Shown here: positions 23,741-32,720 of the stretch, piece after piece | Position numbering within the stretch: position 1 is the first letter of the stretch | Layout: each line of letters opens with the position of its first letter | Translations under genes and position numbers: made by a program | The notes under the pieces: model-generated | Seen by the model: the letters and a program-made list of their open reading frames with translations, nothing else | What the model was told of the DNA's origin: nothing | Database searches by the model: none | Assembly (NCBI GenBank): GCA_017462125.1 | Contig: JAFTRQ010000186.1 | Location: 1-48,210, forward strand | Direction: 5' to 3' | DNA: 48,210 nucleotides | Origin: Clostridia bacterium | GTDB taxonomy: Bacteria; Bacillota_A; Clostridia; Oscillospirales; CAG-272

Positions 23741-26046
23741 AGTCTCTCCTCCTCACGCATTTTTTCCGCATCGGCGGTCATAGATTGGATCTGTACAAGC
23801 TTATAATATTTGCCCTTCAGCGCCATCAGCTCCTCGGGAGAACCGTTCTCGATGATCTTACCGTTGTCAACCACAAGGATTCTGTTTGCCTTACGCAGCG
23901 TCGAGAGACGGTGCGCGATCATCAGCGTGGTCTTGCCCGCGATCAAGCGGTCGATCGCTTCCTGAATGAGGTGCTCGGTCTCGGAGTCGACCGCGGCGGT
24001 TGCCTCGTCGAAGATCAGGAAGGAGGGGGATTTCAGCACGGCACGGGCGATGGAGATACGCTGCTTTTCACCGCCGGATACACCGACACCGCGCTCACCC
24101 AGCATAGTGTCGTATGCGTCGGGCTGGCGGGCGATAAAGCCGTGGGCGTTTGCAACGTCTGCCGCGTGGATGACGTCCTCAATAGAGGCGTCGGGGTTAC
24201 TGTAGGCGATGTTGTTGAAGATGGTGTCGCTGAACATCATTGGCTCCTGCTGAACGTAACCGATCTGTCCGCGGTATGCCGAGAGGTCAAAGTTCTTGAT
24301 GTTATGTCCGTCAACAAGGATCTCACCGGAATAACCGTCGTAGAAGCGCATCAGAAGGTTGACGAGAGTGGATTTACCCGAACCGGTGGTTCCGACGATA
24401 CCGACAACCTCACCGGGCTCGATGGTGAAGGTTACGTCGTCAAGCACCTTCTTGGTGCGGTCGAAGGAGAAGCCAACGTGCAAGAACTCGATCTTACCCT
24501 GAAGCTTGTCGGGAACGACGTAGGATTCTGCCTGTGTCTCGGGCTCGGCCTCAAGGATATCAAGGATCTTTTCTGTGGAAGCAAGCGCGCCCTGGAAGGA
24601 GTCGGACAGGTTTGCAAAGAAGGTAACGGGGTTATAGAACATAGACGCGTAGGAGATGAAGGAGACTACAAGACCTGCAGAATAGCCTTCCTCGCCTGCG
24701 ATAACCTTGCTACCGCCCACGCCCCAGATGATCAGGGAGCCGCAGGTGACAAGGAACGCGATGATCTGCGGGAAGCTTGTTGCCAGCTTACCGATCTTCA
24801 GATCCATCTTCAGCCATTCGGTGTTCTTCTCCTCAAACTTCTTTGCGGAGCGCTTTTCACCTGTGAAGGATTTTACGACCTTGATACAGGGAATGGTGTC
24901 GGAGAGGGTTGCGAATACCGCGCTCCAACGCTTCCAGATACGGCGATAGTAGGGTCTGATCTTCAGCGCGAAGATTCGTGTGAAGATAACGATGAAAATA
25001 ACGGGGATCAGGGAGAACAGCGTCAGGGTGGGGTTGAGGGTCAGCATAATGATGATGATACCCACAAGCTGGAACGCGTGAACAACTGCCTCCTGCGTAA
25101 TTCTCAGAATAAAGCCCTGAAGGGTTGCGGAGTCGCCCGCGATACGGTTGATGACAGAGCCCGTGGAGGTCTTGTCGTAGAATCGCATAGGCAGGTACTG
25201 CGCCTTCAGATAGATGTCGCTTCGAAGAGCGGCAACAGCCTTGTCACCGATGGTTCTCATAAAGTAGGAGCGGAGGATACCAAGGGTGTACTGAATAATA
25301 TAGGTGCAAAGCAAGCAGGCGATCATGGTAAAGAGTAAGCGACCTTGCTCGGTGCCTGCGTAATCGGCGATCTTATTGAGGATCGAGATAGAGGATGCTT
25401 TTCCGTTGAAAACGACGTCAACGATAAAGCCCGTAATGGTGGGGGGAACCAGCGCCAGCGCCGTGGTGATCAGCGAAAGAATGATACAGACGATCAAAAG
25501 TGGGATGTGGGGCTTGACGTACTTGGAAAACTGCTTGACGATCTTTAATTTGGAGCGGCACATGATACATTCCGCGCCGGGATGGAGCAGAGTACGTCCG
25601 CACTTGGGACAAACGCTGAGCGCGCGCTCAAAGGTGACCGCTATGATCGCCGCCTCTTCATTCAGATCTGCGCCCTCGTTGATGTGATTGATAAAGAGCG
25701 CGGATGCGTCGCAAAGGGAAGCCACCGCATAGGTGTAGCGGAAGAAGACTACGCGCTTGCCATCCGGCATTTTTGCGGACAGCGTTGCGTTACCGTACAT
25801 TCTCTTGGATTGCACCTCGGTCATATCCTTGAAGACGAAGCATTTTTCCTCATTTTCCTTACCGTCGTAAACGATGACTTGGTCGGGGAGGAAGATTGCC
25901 GCCGTTTCGGCGTACTTTCCGTTGAGCGCAAGGTCTCCGACAATGACGAAGAGAATTTTCTTTTCTTCCTCGTTCAAACGGTCGATGATCGGCTGCGCAC
26001 CCTTGGGGATAGGTTTGTTTTTAAGGATGAATTTGTTGTTGTCCAT
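23737..26046 (-). CDS. ABC exporter with fused permease, ATPase and N-terminal zinc-ribbon region
   Basis: A 769-residue half-transporter expected to work as a dimer. The first 165 residues are an extra soluble domain ending in a CPKCG...CIMC zinc ribbon (Cys146, 149, 160, 163). A six-helix exporter membrane domain follows (about 180-480), then the nucleotide-binding domain with Walker A GTTGSGKST (552-560), signature VSGGEKQ (about 656-662) and Walker B FLIFDEA. All ATPase motifs are intact. ATG 26046 is preceded by GGAGG and AAAGG; the longer open frame starts upstream of these. It is co-transcribed with the DUF1854 gene. Substrate is unknown. Confidence 0.9.
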   Translation of the reverse strand: MDNNKFILKNKPIPKGAQPIIDRLNEEEKKILFVIVGDLALNGKYAETAAIFLPDQVIVYDGKENEEKCFVFKDMTEVQSKRMYGNATLSAKMPDGKRVVFFRYTYAVASLCDASALFINHINEGADLNEEAAIIAVTFERALSVCPKCGRTLLHPGAECIMCRSKLKIVKQFSKYVKPHIPLLIVCIILSLITTALALVPPTITGFIVDVVFNGKASSISILNKIADYAGTEQGRLLFTMIACLLCTYIIQYTLGILRSYFMRTIGDKAVAALRSDIYLKAQYLPMRFYDKTSTGSVINRIAGDSATLQGFILRITQEAVVHAFQLVGIIIIMLTLNPTLTLFSLIPVIFIVIFTRIFALKIRPYYRRIWKRWSAVFATLSDTIPCIKVVKSFTGEKRSAKKFEEKNTEWLKMDLKIGKLATSFPQIIAFLVTCGSLIIWGVGGSKVIAGEEGYSAGLVVSFISYASMFYNPVTFFANLSDSFQGALASTEKILDILEAEPETQAESYVVPDKLQGKIEFLHVGFSFDRTKKVLDDVTFTIEPGEVVGIVGTTGSGKSTLVNLLMRFYDGYSGEILVDGHNIKNFDLSAYRGQIGYVQQEPMMFSDTIFNNIAYSNPDASIEDVIHAADVANAHGFIARQPDAYDTMLGERGVGVSGGEKQRISIARAVLKSPSFLIFDEATAAVDSETEHLIQEAIDRLIAGKTTLMIAHRLSTLRKANRILVVDNGKIIENGSPEELMALKGKYYKLVQIQSMTADAEKMREEERL

Positions 26047-26100
26047 ACCTTTTGCCACCTCCGATTTTCTCCGCATTGGATCTGGCAATGCTGTTTTTTT

Positions 26101-26127
26101 ACTTGTAAAAAGCACAGTATTACAAGT
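26101..26127 (-). promoter_or_regulatory. Palindrome at the start of the ABC exporter transcript
   Basis: ACTTGTAA (26101-26108) and TTACAAGT (26120-26127) are an exact inverted repeat with an 11-base centre. It begins about eight bases downstream of the minus-strand -10, so it could be a repressor operator or a short leader hairpin. Confidence 0.5.
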
Positions 26128-26134
26128 TTAACTT

Positions 26135-26163
26135 ATAATAGCACAATTAGCCGAAAATTGCAA
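26135..26163 (-). promoter_or_regulatory. Promoter of the ABC exporter / DUF1854 operon
   Basis: On the minus strand TTGCAA (26158-26163) and TATTAT (26135-26140) have a 17-base spacer, about 90 bases before the start codon at 26046. Confidence 0.7.
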
Positions 26164-26452
26164 GAATTTTCGTCAAAAAAAAGTTAGAAATTCTTCGTTG
26201 TTTTGCACAAAAAATGAGGTCTGAAATCGTATAAAATCCTTGGAGGAAATCGGCTTTTTCGCTCTGCGCTCGGCGGCGGTGAGCCGCAGTGCCGCCTCTG
26301 TCACAATTGTTTTGAAAAAAATAAAGAAAACACAAGAAATCTTCACACTAAATTCATCAAAATATGGTATCATTTATAATGAAATTATAATGACGGAATT
26401 TGCGAATTTTTTTGGATAAATCGGCTTTCAGAAAAGCAGATCGGGAGGAAAT

Positions 26453-29443
26453 ATGAACATTCTGAATCTCAACGTTGGAGGAGAGGTTTGTATCGGTATC
26501 GATATCGGCTCCACGACGGCAAAAATCGCAGTTGTGAAAAATAACGAAATTCTGTACGACTGCTACGAGCGTCACTTTTCCCAGGTGCGCCCGAAGACTC
26601 TTGAGATTATCAGACGGATCAAGGATATTGTTGGTGAGGAAAGGATCAAGGTCGCGATCTCGGGCTCTGCGGGTCTGGGAATGGCGCGCGCGGCATCGAT
26701 CCCCTTTGTGCAGGAGGTCTTTGCTACGGGTGAGTTTGTGAAGCGCTGCGAGCCCGACACGAGCGTGGTCGTTGAGCTTGGCGGTGAGGATGCCAAGGTC
26801 ATCTTCTTCAAGGGCGGCGTTGACGAGCGCATGAACGGCACCTGCGCAGGCGGCACGGGCGCGTTTATCGATCAGATGGCAACTCTGCTTGACATTTCGG
26901 TCAACGAAATGGACGAGCTGTCGGAAAGAGCGACGAGGATCTACCCCATCGCGTCAAGATGCGGCGTTTTCGCCAAGACCGACGTACAGCCCCTTCTCAA
27001 TCAGGGCGCGGCAAAGGAGAATATTGCCGCCAGCATCTTTGCGGCTGTGGCGAATCAGACCATTGCGGGTCTTGCGCAGGGAAGGCGGATCGAGGGCAAG
27101 GTTATGTTCCTGGGCGGCCCTCTCTATTACTGCCAAGGTCTGCGCAAGGCGTTTGTGTCTGCGTTGAAGCTTGGCGAGGAGGAGGCGATCTTCCCCGAGT
27201 ACGGCAGACTTTCGGTTGCCCTTGGCGCGGCGATCTATGCCTCGGGACAGCAGGAGAGCTTCACCTACGATGAGCTGGAGGCGCGGATCGAGGAAAGCAC
27301 CCGCGAAAAGATCGAAACTGCTCACGGAGACCCTTTGTTTTCCTCCGAGCAGGAGTATCTTGACTTCTGCGCAAGGCATGCGAAGGCAACGGTGGATTGC
27401 GTTTTTCCCTCGGATTACGACGGCAGCGATACCTATCTTGGCATCGATTGCGGCTCGACCACGACCAAGCTGACCTTGGTAGGGGAGAAGGGAGAGATCC
27501 TGTACTCCTTCTACGACAGCAACCACGGAAATCCCGTGGAGATCGTAAAATGTCAGCTTGAGGAGATATACAGGCTTTTCGGTGACAGGCTTGTCATCAG
27601 AAGCTCGGCGGTGACGGGGTATGGTGAGGAGCTGATCAAGCACGCCTTCCATATCGATCACGGTCTTGTGGAGACCATTGCGCATTTTACCGCCGCTCAT
27701 CATTTCGACCCCAAGGTGGATTTCATCCTTGACATCGGCGGGCAGGACATCAAATGCTTCAAGGTCAAGAACAACGCCATCGACAGTATTATGCTCAACG
27801 AGGCTTGCTCGTCGGGCTGTGGCTCCTTTATCGAGACCTTTGCAAAATCCATGGGATATGGCGTAGAGGCGTTTTCACAGCTCGGTCTTTTTGCGAAGAG
27901 ACCCGTTGATCTTGGCTCGCGCTGTACCGTGTTTATGAATTCCTCGGTGAAGCAGGCGCAGAAGGACGGCGCGGAGGTTGGAGATATTTCCGCGGGGCTT
28001 TCTGTGAGCGTTGTGAAGAATGCGATATATAAGGTCATCAGAGCCACAAGCGCGGACGAGCTCGGCAAGAATATCGTGGTGCAGGGCGGAACCTTCTATA
28101 ACGACGCGGTGCTTCGCGCCTTTGAAATTGAGATCGGCAGGGATGTGACCCGTCCGTCCATTGCGGGACTGATGGGCGCATACGGCGCGGCACTGTACGC
28201 GAAATCGGTTCGCCCCGAGAGATCCTCCATTCTGAGCAGAGAACAGCTTGCAGAGTTTACGCACACCTCAAAGGCGGCCACCTGCCACGGCTGTACCAAC
28301 AACTGCCGCTTGACGGTCAACACCTTCAACGGCAACGAAAAATACATATCCGGAAATAAGTGCGACCGCGGCGCGGGGCTTGACGAGCTTGCCGACAAGC
28401 TTGACATCGTGCCCAATCTGCACCGATTTAAAAGAGAAAAATTCCAAGAGCTGATGCAGGACACGGGCGAGCTTGACAACGGCGGAAAATGCCGCGGCAC
28501 CGTGGGCCTTCCTCTGGCTCTCGGTATGTACGAGCTTGGTGTCCTCTGGCACAGGCTGTTCAGAGAGCTTGGCTATAAGGTGGTCTTTTCGGGCTTCTCC
28601 AATCGCTCGGTCTATACCAAGGGACAGTATTCGATCCCGTCCGATACGGCTTGCTATCCCGCGAAGATCATGCACGGACATATGGAGGTCTTGATAGAAA
28701 AGCAGGTGGATACGATCTTCTATCCCGCTCTGACCTACAACGTGGACGAGAATATCAGCGACAATCACTACAATTGCCCCGTGGTGGCATATTATTCCGA
28801 GCTGCTGGCGGGCAATATGGAGTCCTTGCGCGGGGTGGAATTCCTGTATCCCTATCTGAACATTAACGACCGCGCCGAGCTCGTTCGGGAGCTTTGGGCG
28901 ATCTTCAAGGCGAAGGGCGGCTTTAAAAGGCGCCAGATCAAGGCGGCTGTGGACAAGGCGTTCGAGGCATATGAGGATTGGATGGCGGATATCCGCCGCG
29001 AGGGCGAGCGCGCCGTGGCTTGGGCGAGAGAAAAGGGAAAGCGCATTATGATATTGGCAGGCAGACCCTATCATATCGACCCCGAGATCGGTCACGGAAT
29101 CGACCGTCTTGCCGCAAACCTGGGATTTGTGGTGGTTACGGAGGACTCCATCGACCTGTCGCATATCCGACCCAACGTTGGGGTGCTGAACCAATGGACC
29201 TATCACGCCCGCCTGTATGCCTCCGCGATCTATGCCTCGGAGAATCCCGACGTGGAGCTTGTGCAGATGGTATCCTTCGGATGCGGCATCGATGCCATTA
29301 CCACAGACGAGGTCAGAGAGCTGCTGGAGAAGAACGGCAAGCTTTACACACAGATCAAAATAGACGAGATCACGAATCTCGGCGCGGTCAATATCCGTTT
29401 GCGCAGTCTTCTCGGCGCGTTGGATTTCGTAGCTGAGGAATGA
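26453..29443 (+). CDS. Double-BadF acyl-CoA dehydratase activase with DUF2229 domain
   Basis: Activators of this family use ATP to push an electron through a 4Fe-4S cluster into a 2-hydroxyacyl-CoA dehydratase. The 996-residue protein has two BadF/HgdC ATPase domains (about 13-265 and 326-585). Each starts with a phosphate loop (GIDIGSTTAK and GIDCGSTTTK) and keeps cluster cysteines (Cys131 and Cys170; Cys452, Cys456 and Cys491). The C-terminal part is DUF2229-like, with CHGCTNNC (611-618) and Cys637. Relatives are often single proteins of about 1,400 residues; here the dehydratase part is a separate gene 16 bases downstream. RBS GGGAGGAA precedes ATG 26453. Physiological substrate is unknown. 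Confidence 0.88.
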   Translation: MNILNLNVGGEVCIGIDIGSTTAKIAVVKNNEILYDCYERHFSQVRPKTLEIIRRIKDIVGEERIKVAISGSAGLGMARAASIPFVQEVFATGEFVKRCEPDTSVVVELGGEDAKVIFFKGGVDERMNGTCAGGTGAFIDQMATLLDISVNEMDELSERATRIYPIASRCGVFAKTDVQPLLNQGAAKENIAASIFAAVANQTIAGLAQGRRIEGKVMFLGGPLYYCQGLRKAFVSALKLGEEEAIFPEYGRLSVALGAAIYASGQQESFTYDELEARIEESTREKIETAHGDPLFSSEQEYLDFCARHAKATVDCVFPSDYDGSDTYLGIDCGSTTTKLTLVGEKGEILYSFYDSNHGNPVEIVKCQLEEIYRLFGDRLVIRSSAVTGYGEELIKHAFHIDHGLVETIAHFTAAHHFDPKVDFILDIGGQDIKCFKVKNNAIDSIMLNEACSSGCGSFIETFAKSMGYGVEAFSQLGLFAKRPVDLGSRCTVFMNSSVKQAQKDGAEVGDISAGLSVSVVKNAIYKVIRATSADELGKNIVVQGGTFYNDAVLRAFEIEIGRDVTRPSIAGLMGAYGAALYAKSVRPERSSILSREQLAEFTHTSKAATCHGCTNNCRLTVNTFNGNEKYISGNKCDRGAGLDELADKLDIVPNLHRFKREKFQELMQDTGELDNGGKCRGTVGLPLALGMYELGVLWHRLFRELGYKVVFSGFSNRSVYTKGQYSIPSDTACYPAKIMHGHMEVLIEKQVDTIFYPALTYNVDENISDNHYNCPVVAYYSELLAGNMESLRGVEFLYPYLNINDRAELVRELWAIFKAKGGFKRRQIKAAVDKAFEAYEDWMADIRREGERAVAWAREKGKRIMILAGRPYHIDPEIGHGIDRLAANLGFVVVTEDSIDLSHIRPNVGVLNQWTYHARLYASAIYASENPDVELVQMVSFGCGIDAITTDEVRELLEKNGKLYTQIKIDEITNLGAVNIRLRSLLGALDFVAEE

Positions 29444-29459
29444 TTGTGGGTGATTGCAT

Positions 29460-30752
29460 ATGAAGAAAAAGCAAACTATTATGGAAGACGAGGGAAGAGT
29501 CCTCTTTACGGAGGAGATGCGAAAGGATTATACCATCCTTTTCCCCAATATGCTTCCGCGGCATTTCAAAATTCTGTCGAAGATCTTTCATCACTTCGGC
29601 TATAATACGAAGCTTCTGGAAAACGGTCTGCACGGGGATGAAAAGGAGATCATTGACGCAGGGCTTCGCAACGTGCATAACGACGCGTGCTATCCCGCGC
29701 TTCTGGTCATCGGTCAGTTTATTCACGCTCTTGAGAGCGGTGAATACGACACCCACAAGGTTGCCCTGATGATGACGCAAACGGGAGGCGGCTGCCGCGC
29801 GTCCAACTATATCTCCTTGATCCGAAAGGCATTGAAGAAGGCGGGATACGGATACGTGCCCGTGATCTCTCTGAACGTTTCGGGGCTTGAGAAGAATCCC
29901 GGCTTCAAGCTGACGCTTGATATGCTGTATCCCGCGCTTTACGGTGTGCTGTACGGAGACCTTTTGATGTGTCTTGTCAATCAGGTGCGCCCGTGCGAGG
30001 TGGTAAAGGGTACGGCAGAGGCGCTTGCCGACAAGTGGACCGACGTTCTGGTGGATGAGATCACAAGCAAAAGGATATCTTACTCCACGGTCAAAAAGAA
30101 TTATCGCAGGATCATCGCGGATTTTGCAGGGATCGAAAGAGACGAAAAACCGAGAACCAAGGTTGGAATTGTTGGAGAGATCTTTGTAAAATTCTCTCCC
30201 TTGGGCAATAATTGTCTTGAGGATTTCCTCGTCAGCGAGGGAGCTGAGCCCGTGATGGCGGGACTTTTGGATTTCGTGCTCTACTGCGTTTATAATCCGA
30301 TCATGGATGCCAAGCTTTACGGCAAGGGAAAAAAGGCGGCGCCCATATACAGGCTGGTCTGCGCTTACGGCGCGAAAAAGCAACAGGATCTGATCGATGC
30401 CATTGCCGAGGAGGGGAGCTTTACACCGCCCTCGCCCTTCCGCAAGACCTGCCGCGCCAACGAGGGCTATATCAGCAACGGTGTAAAAATGGGCGAGGGT
30501 TGGCTTCTCACCGCGGAAATGCTTGAGCTGATCGAGGCGGGCGTTAACAACATCGTCTGCACACAGCCCTTTGGATGCCTGCCCAACCACATCGTGGGAA
30601 AGGGTATGATGAAGCCGATCAAGGAGCGCCATCCCGGCGTGAATATCGTGGCCATTGATTACGACCCCGGCGCGACTAAGATCAATCAGGAAAACCGAAT
30701 CAAATTAATGCTCGCCAATGCCAATCGGGCAACGGAAGAGCAAAAAGTGTAA
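29460..30752 (+). CDS. 2-hydroxyacyl-CoA dehydratase-like (HgdB-type) partner
   Basis: Corresponds to the C-terminal dehydratase-like domain of large CoA-activase proteins. The 430-residue protein contains HNDACYPALLVIGQ, TQTGGGCRASNY, the SPLGNNCLEDF block and CTQPFGCLPNHI; the cysteines in these are likely iron-sulfur ligands. It begins at ATG 29460 (a TTG six bases earlier is an alternative), 16 bases after the activase stop. The two probably form one enzyme. The reaction is unknown, because these non-canonical pairs have not been tied to a defined hydroxyacyl-CoA. Confidence 0.85.
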   Translation: MKKKQTIMEDEGRVLFTEEMRKDYTILFPNMLPRHFKILSKIFHHFGYNTKLLENGLHGDEKEIIDAGLRNVHNDACYPALLVIGQFIHALESGEYDTHKVALMMTQTGGGCRASNYISLIRKALKKAGYGYVPVISLNVSGLEKNPGFKLTLDMLYPALYGVLYGDLLMCLVNQVRPCEVVKGTAEALADKWTDVLVDEITSKRISYSTVKKNYRRIIADFAGIERDEKPRTKVGIVGEIFVKFSPLGNNCLEDFLVSEGAEPVMAGLLDFVLYCVYNPIMDAKLYGKGKKAAPIYRLVCAYGAKKQQDLIDAIAEEGSFTPPSPFRKTCRANEGYISNGVKMGEGWLLTAEMLELIEAGVNNIVCTQPFGCLPNHIVGKGMMKPIKERHPGVNIVAIDYDPGATKINQENRIKLMLANANRATEEQKV

Positions 30753-30767
30753 TACAAGGATCGATAA

Positions 30768-31223
30768 ATGGGAAAATTCAGAGAAAAATTATATCGCTTT
30801 ATGTATGGACGGTACGGTACGGACGAGCTTTACCGCTTTACGCTGATCGTCGTGCTTGTGCTGATCGTGGCAGAGCTGTTCGTCAGATTCATACCCGACA
30901 GCCTGCTCCGATCGGTCATCGGACTCTTATTGAGCCTCTCGGTGCTTGCGCTGTACGCGTGGATGATCTTCCGCTCGCTGTCGAAAAACGTTTATAAGCG
31001 CCGCAGGGAAAACGAAATCTACCTGAAGGCCTCGCGCGCGATAAAGAGATGCTTCAGCATGAACACCTCGAAAAGGACGAAAAGCCGCAACCGTGACGAC
31101 CAATATTACATCTTCCGCGATTGCACCTTTTGCGGAGCAACGCTCCGTCTGCCGCGAAAGAGCGGCAAGCATTCCGTGCGTTGTCCCAAATGCGCACAAA
31201 GCTTTTACGTGAAATCAAAATAA
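30768..31223 (+). CDS. Small membrane protein with C-terminal zinc ribbon
   Basis: A 151-residue protein with two adjacent membrane helices (about 24-41 and 46-68). A basic linker (about 70-108) follows, then a C-terminal zinc ribbon with CTFCG (about 118-122) and CPKC (about 138-141). The arrangement suggests a membrane-tethered nucleic-acid- or protein-binding module facing the cytoplasm. RBS AAGGAT precedes ATG 30768. It lies 15 bases after the dehydratase gene and 36 bases before pyk, so it may belong to the same transcript. No specific function is known to me. Confidence 0.8.
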   Translation: MGKFREKLYRFMYGRYGTDELYRFTLIVVLVLIVAELFVRFIPDSLLRSVIGLLLSLSVLALYAWMIFRSLSKNVYKRRRENEIYLKASRAIKRCFSMNTSKRTKSRNRDDQYYIFRDCTFCGATLRLPRKSGKHSVRCPKCAQSFYVKSK

Positions 31224-31259
31224 ACCGAAACAATAATTCAGCAATAAACAAGAGGTACT

Positions 31260-32690
31260 ATGAAAAACAATTTAAGAAAAACTAAGATCGTATGCACAAT
31301 GGGCCCCGCGAGCCTGAAGGAAGACGTCCTCGAGAAAATGTTCTGTGCAGGAATGAACGTTGCGCGCTTCAACTTTTCCCACGGAACGCATGAGTACCAT
31401 AAGGAGGGAATCGAGCTTTTCCGTCGCGTAAGAGACAGACTGAAGCTTCCCGCCGCCGTTTTACTTGATACCAAGGGTCCCGAGATCCGAATCGGCACCT
31501 TCGGCTGTGAAAGGATCACCCTTGAGAAGGGCAAGCTTTTCACCTTTACCACCGAGGAGGTGGACGGATGCTGTGAAAAGGTGTCTGTGACCTATAAAAG
31601 ACTCCCCGCCGAGCTGAAAAAGGGCGACAGGCTTCTGCTTGACGACGGCAGACTTGAATTGAAGGTGGAGGAGCTGACCGAAACCGACGTGATCTGCAGA
31701 GTTGTTACGGGCGGAGAGCTGACGGGCAAGAAGGGAATCAACATCCCCAACGTGCACCTGAAGATGCCCTATATCAGCGAGCAGGACGAGAAGGATCTGC
31801 GATTCGGCATCGAGATGGACGTGGATTTCGTTGCCGCATCCTTCGTCAGAAGCAAGAAGGACGTGATCGAGCTCCGCAAGCTGTTGGATTATTACGGAGG
31901 ACACTCGATCAAGATCATTGCAAAGATAGAGAATGCCGAGGGCGTTGAGAATTTCGACGAGATCCTTGCCAATTGCGACGGTATTATGGTCGCCCGCGGC
32001 GATATGGGTGTCGAGATCGAATTTGAAAAGCTCCCCGGAATACAGAAAAAGTTTATTCGCAAGTGTTATCAGGCGGGAAAAATGGTCATTACCGCCACGC
32101 AGATGCTGGAGACCATGATCCATTCCAAAACGCCTACCCGTGCCGAGATCACCGACGTTGCCAACGCTGTTTTTGACGGCACAAGCGCGGTCATGCTGTC
32201 GGGTGAGACCGCGATGGGCGACCATCCCGCCCACGTTGTGGAGGTTATGGCAAGAATTACCGAGCAGGCCGAGAAGGATGCCCTGGAGATGGGTATCTAC
32301 GAGGGTGTGCGCTATGACAGCGACATCTTTGACCTGACCAACGCGATCTGTGACGCGGCTTGCACCACGGCGAGAGATATCAGAGCGAAGGCGATCATTG
32401 CGGTTACAAAATCGGGAACCACGGCGCGCCGCGTGTCCAAGTTCCGCCCCAGCGAGGCGATCGTTGCCGCCACACCCGATAAAAAGACCTTCCAGCAGCT
32501 TGCCCTTTCGTGGGGAGTTTGCCCCGTGCTTGCGTTGAATCAGGACGACACCGACCGTCTCTTCCGTCACGCGATCGATTGCGCGAGACAGCTTGACATC
32601 GTGTCAAAGGGAGACAAGGTGGTCATCACCGCGGGTGTACCGCTCCGTCAGTCGGGTACCACCAACCTTCTGAAGGTTCAGGAAGTTTGA
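31260..32690 (+). CDS. pyk: Pyruvate kinase
   Basis: Last step of glycolysis: phosphoenolpyruvate plus ADP to pyruvate plus ATP. The 476-residue protein has the N-terminal TKIVCTMGPAS block, the substrate loop NFSHG, the signature IIAKIENAEGVENFDEI region and ARGDMGVE, MVITATQMLETM, and a C-terminal allosteric domain (from about 345). It lacks the extra PEP-utiliser domain of Bacillus enzymes. RBS AGAGGT precedes ATG 31260. Pyruvate made here is also the product of the OadA/OadB sodium pump in this window. Confidence 0.97.
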   Translation: MKNNLRKTKIVCTMGPASLKEDVLEKMFCAGMNVARFNFSHGTHEYHKEGIELFRRVRDRLKLPAAVLLDTKGPEIRIGTFGCERITLEKGKLFTFTTEEVDGCCEKVSVTYKRLPAELKKGDRLLLDDGRLELKVEELTETDVICRVVTGGELTGKKGINIPNVHLKMPYISEQDEKDLRFGIEMDVDFVAASFVRSKKDVIELRKLLDYYGGHSIKIIAKIENAEGVENFDEILANCDGIMVARGDMGVEIEFEKLPGIQKKFIRKCYQAGKMVITATQMLETMIHSKTPTRAEITDVANAVFDGTSAVMLSGETAMGDHPAHVVEVMARITEQAEKDALEMGIYEGVRYDSDIFDLTNAICDAACTTARDIRAKAIIAVTKSGTTARRVSKFRPSEAIVAATPDKKTFQQLALSWGVCPVLALNQDDTDRLFRHAIDCARQLDIVSKGDKVVITAGVPLRQSGTTNLLKVQEV

Positions 32691-32720
32691 TCAAAACGGT
32701 AGAAAAAGGAGATTTTGATT

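Larger units (their letters stand above)
26047..26452. other. Divergent region between ABC exporter and activase genes
   Basis: Contains a minus-strand promoter (26135-26163) and a palindrome just downstream of it (26101-26127). On the activase side there are two overlapping TATAAT words (26375-26380 and 26386-26391) without a good -35. The rest is AT-rich and no gene was found. Confidence 0.55.

Noticed and set aside
23785..25338. A 517-codon plus-strand frame across the ABC exporter
   Set aside because: It lies wholly inside the opposite-strand exporter gene with intact ATPase motifs, and its product is low-complexity charged sequence.
23225..26046. A cyanophycin gene cluster, suggested by DUF1854 beside an ABC transporter
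   Set aside because: No cyanophycin synthetase or cyanophycinase gene is present in the window, so only the pair itself is reported.
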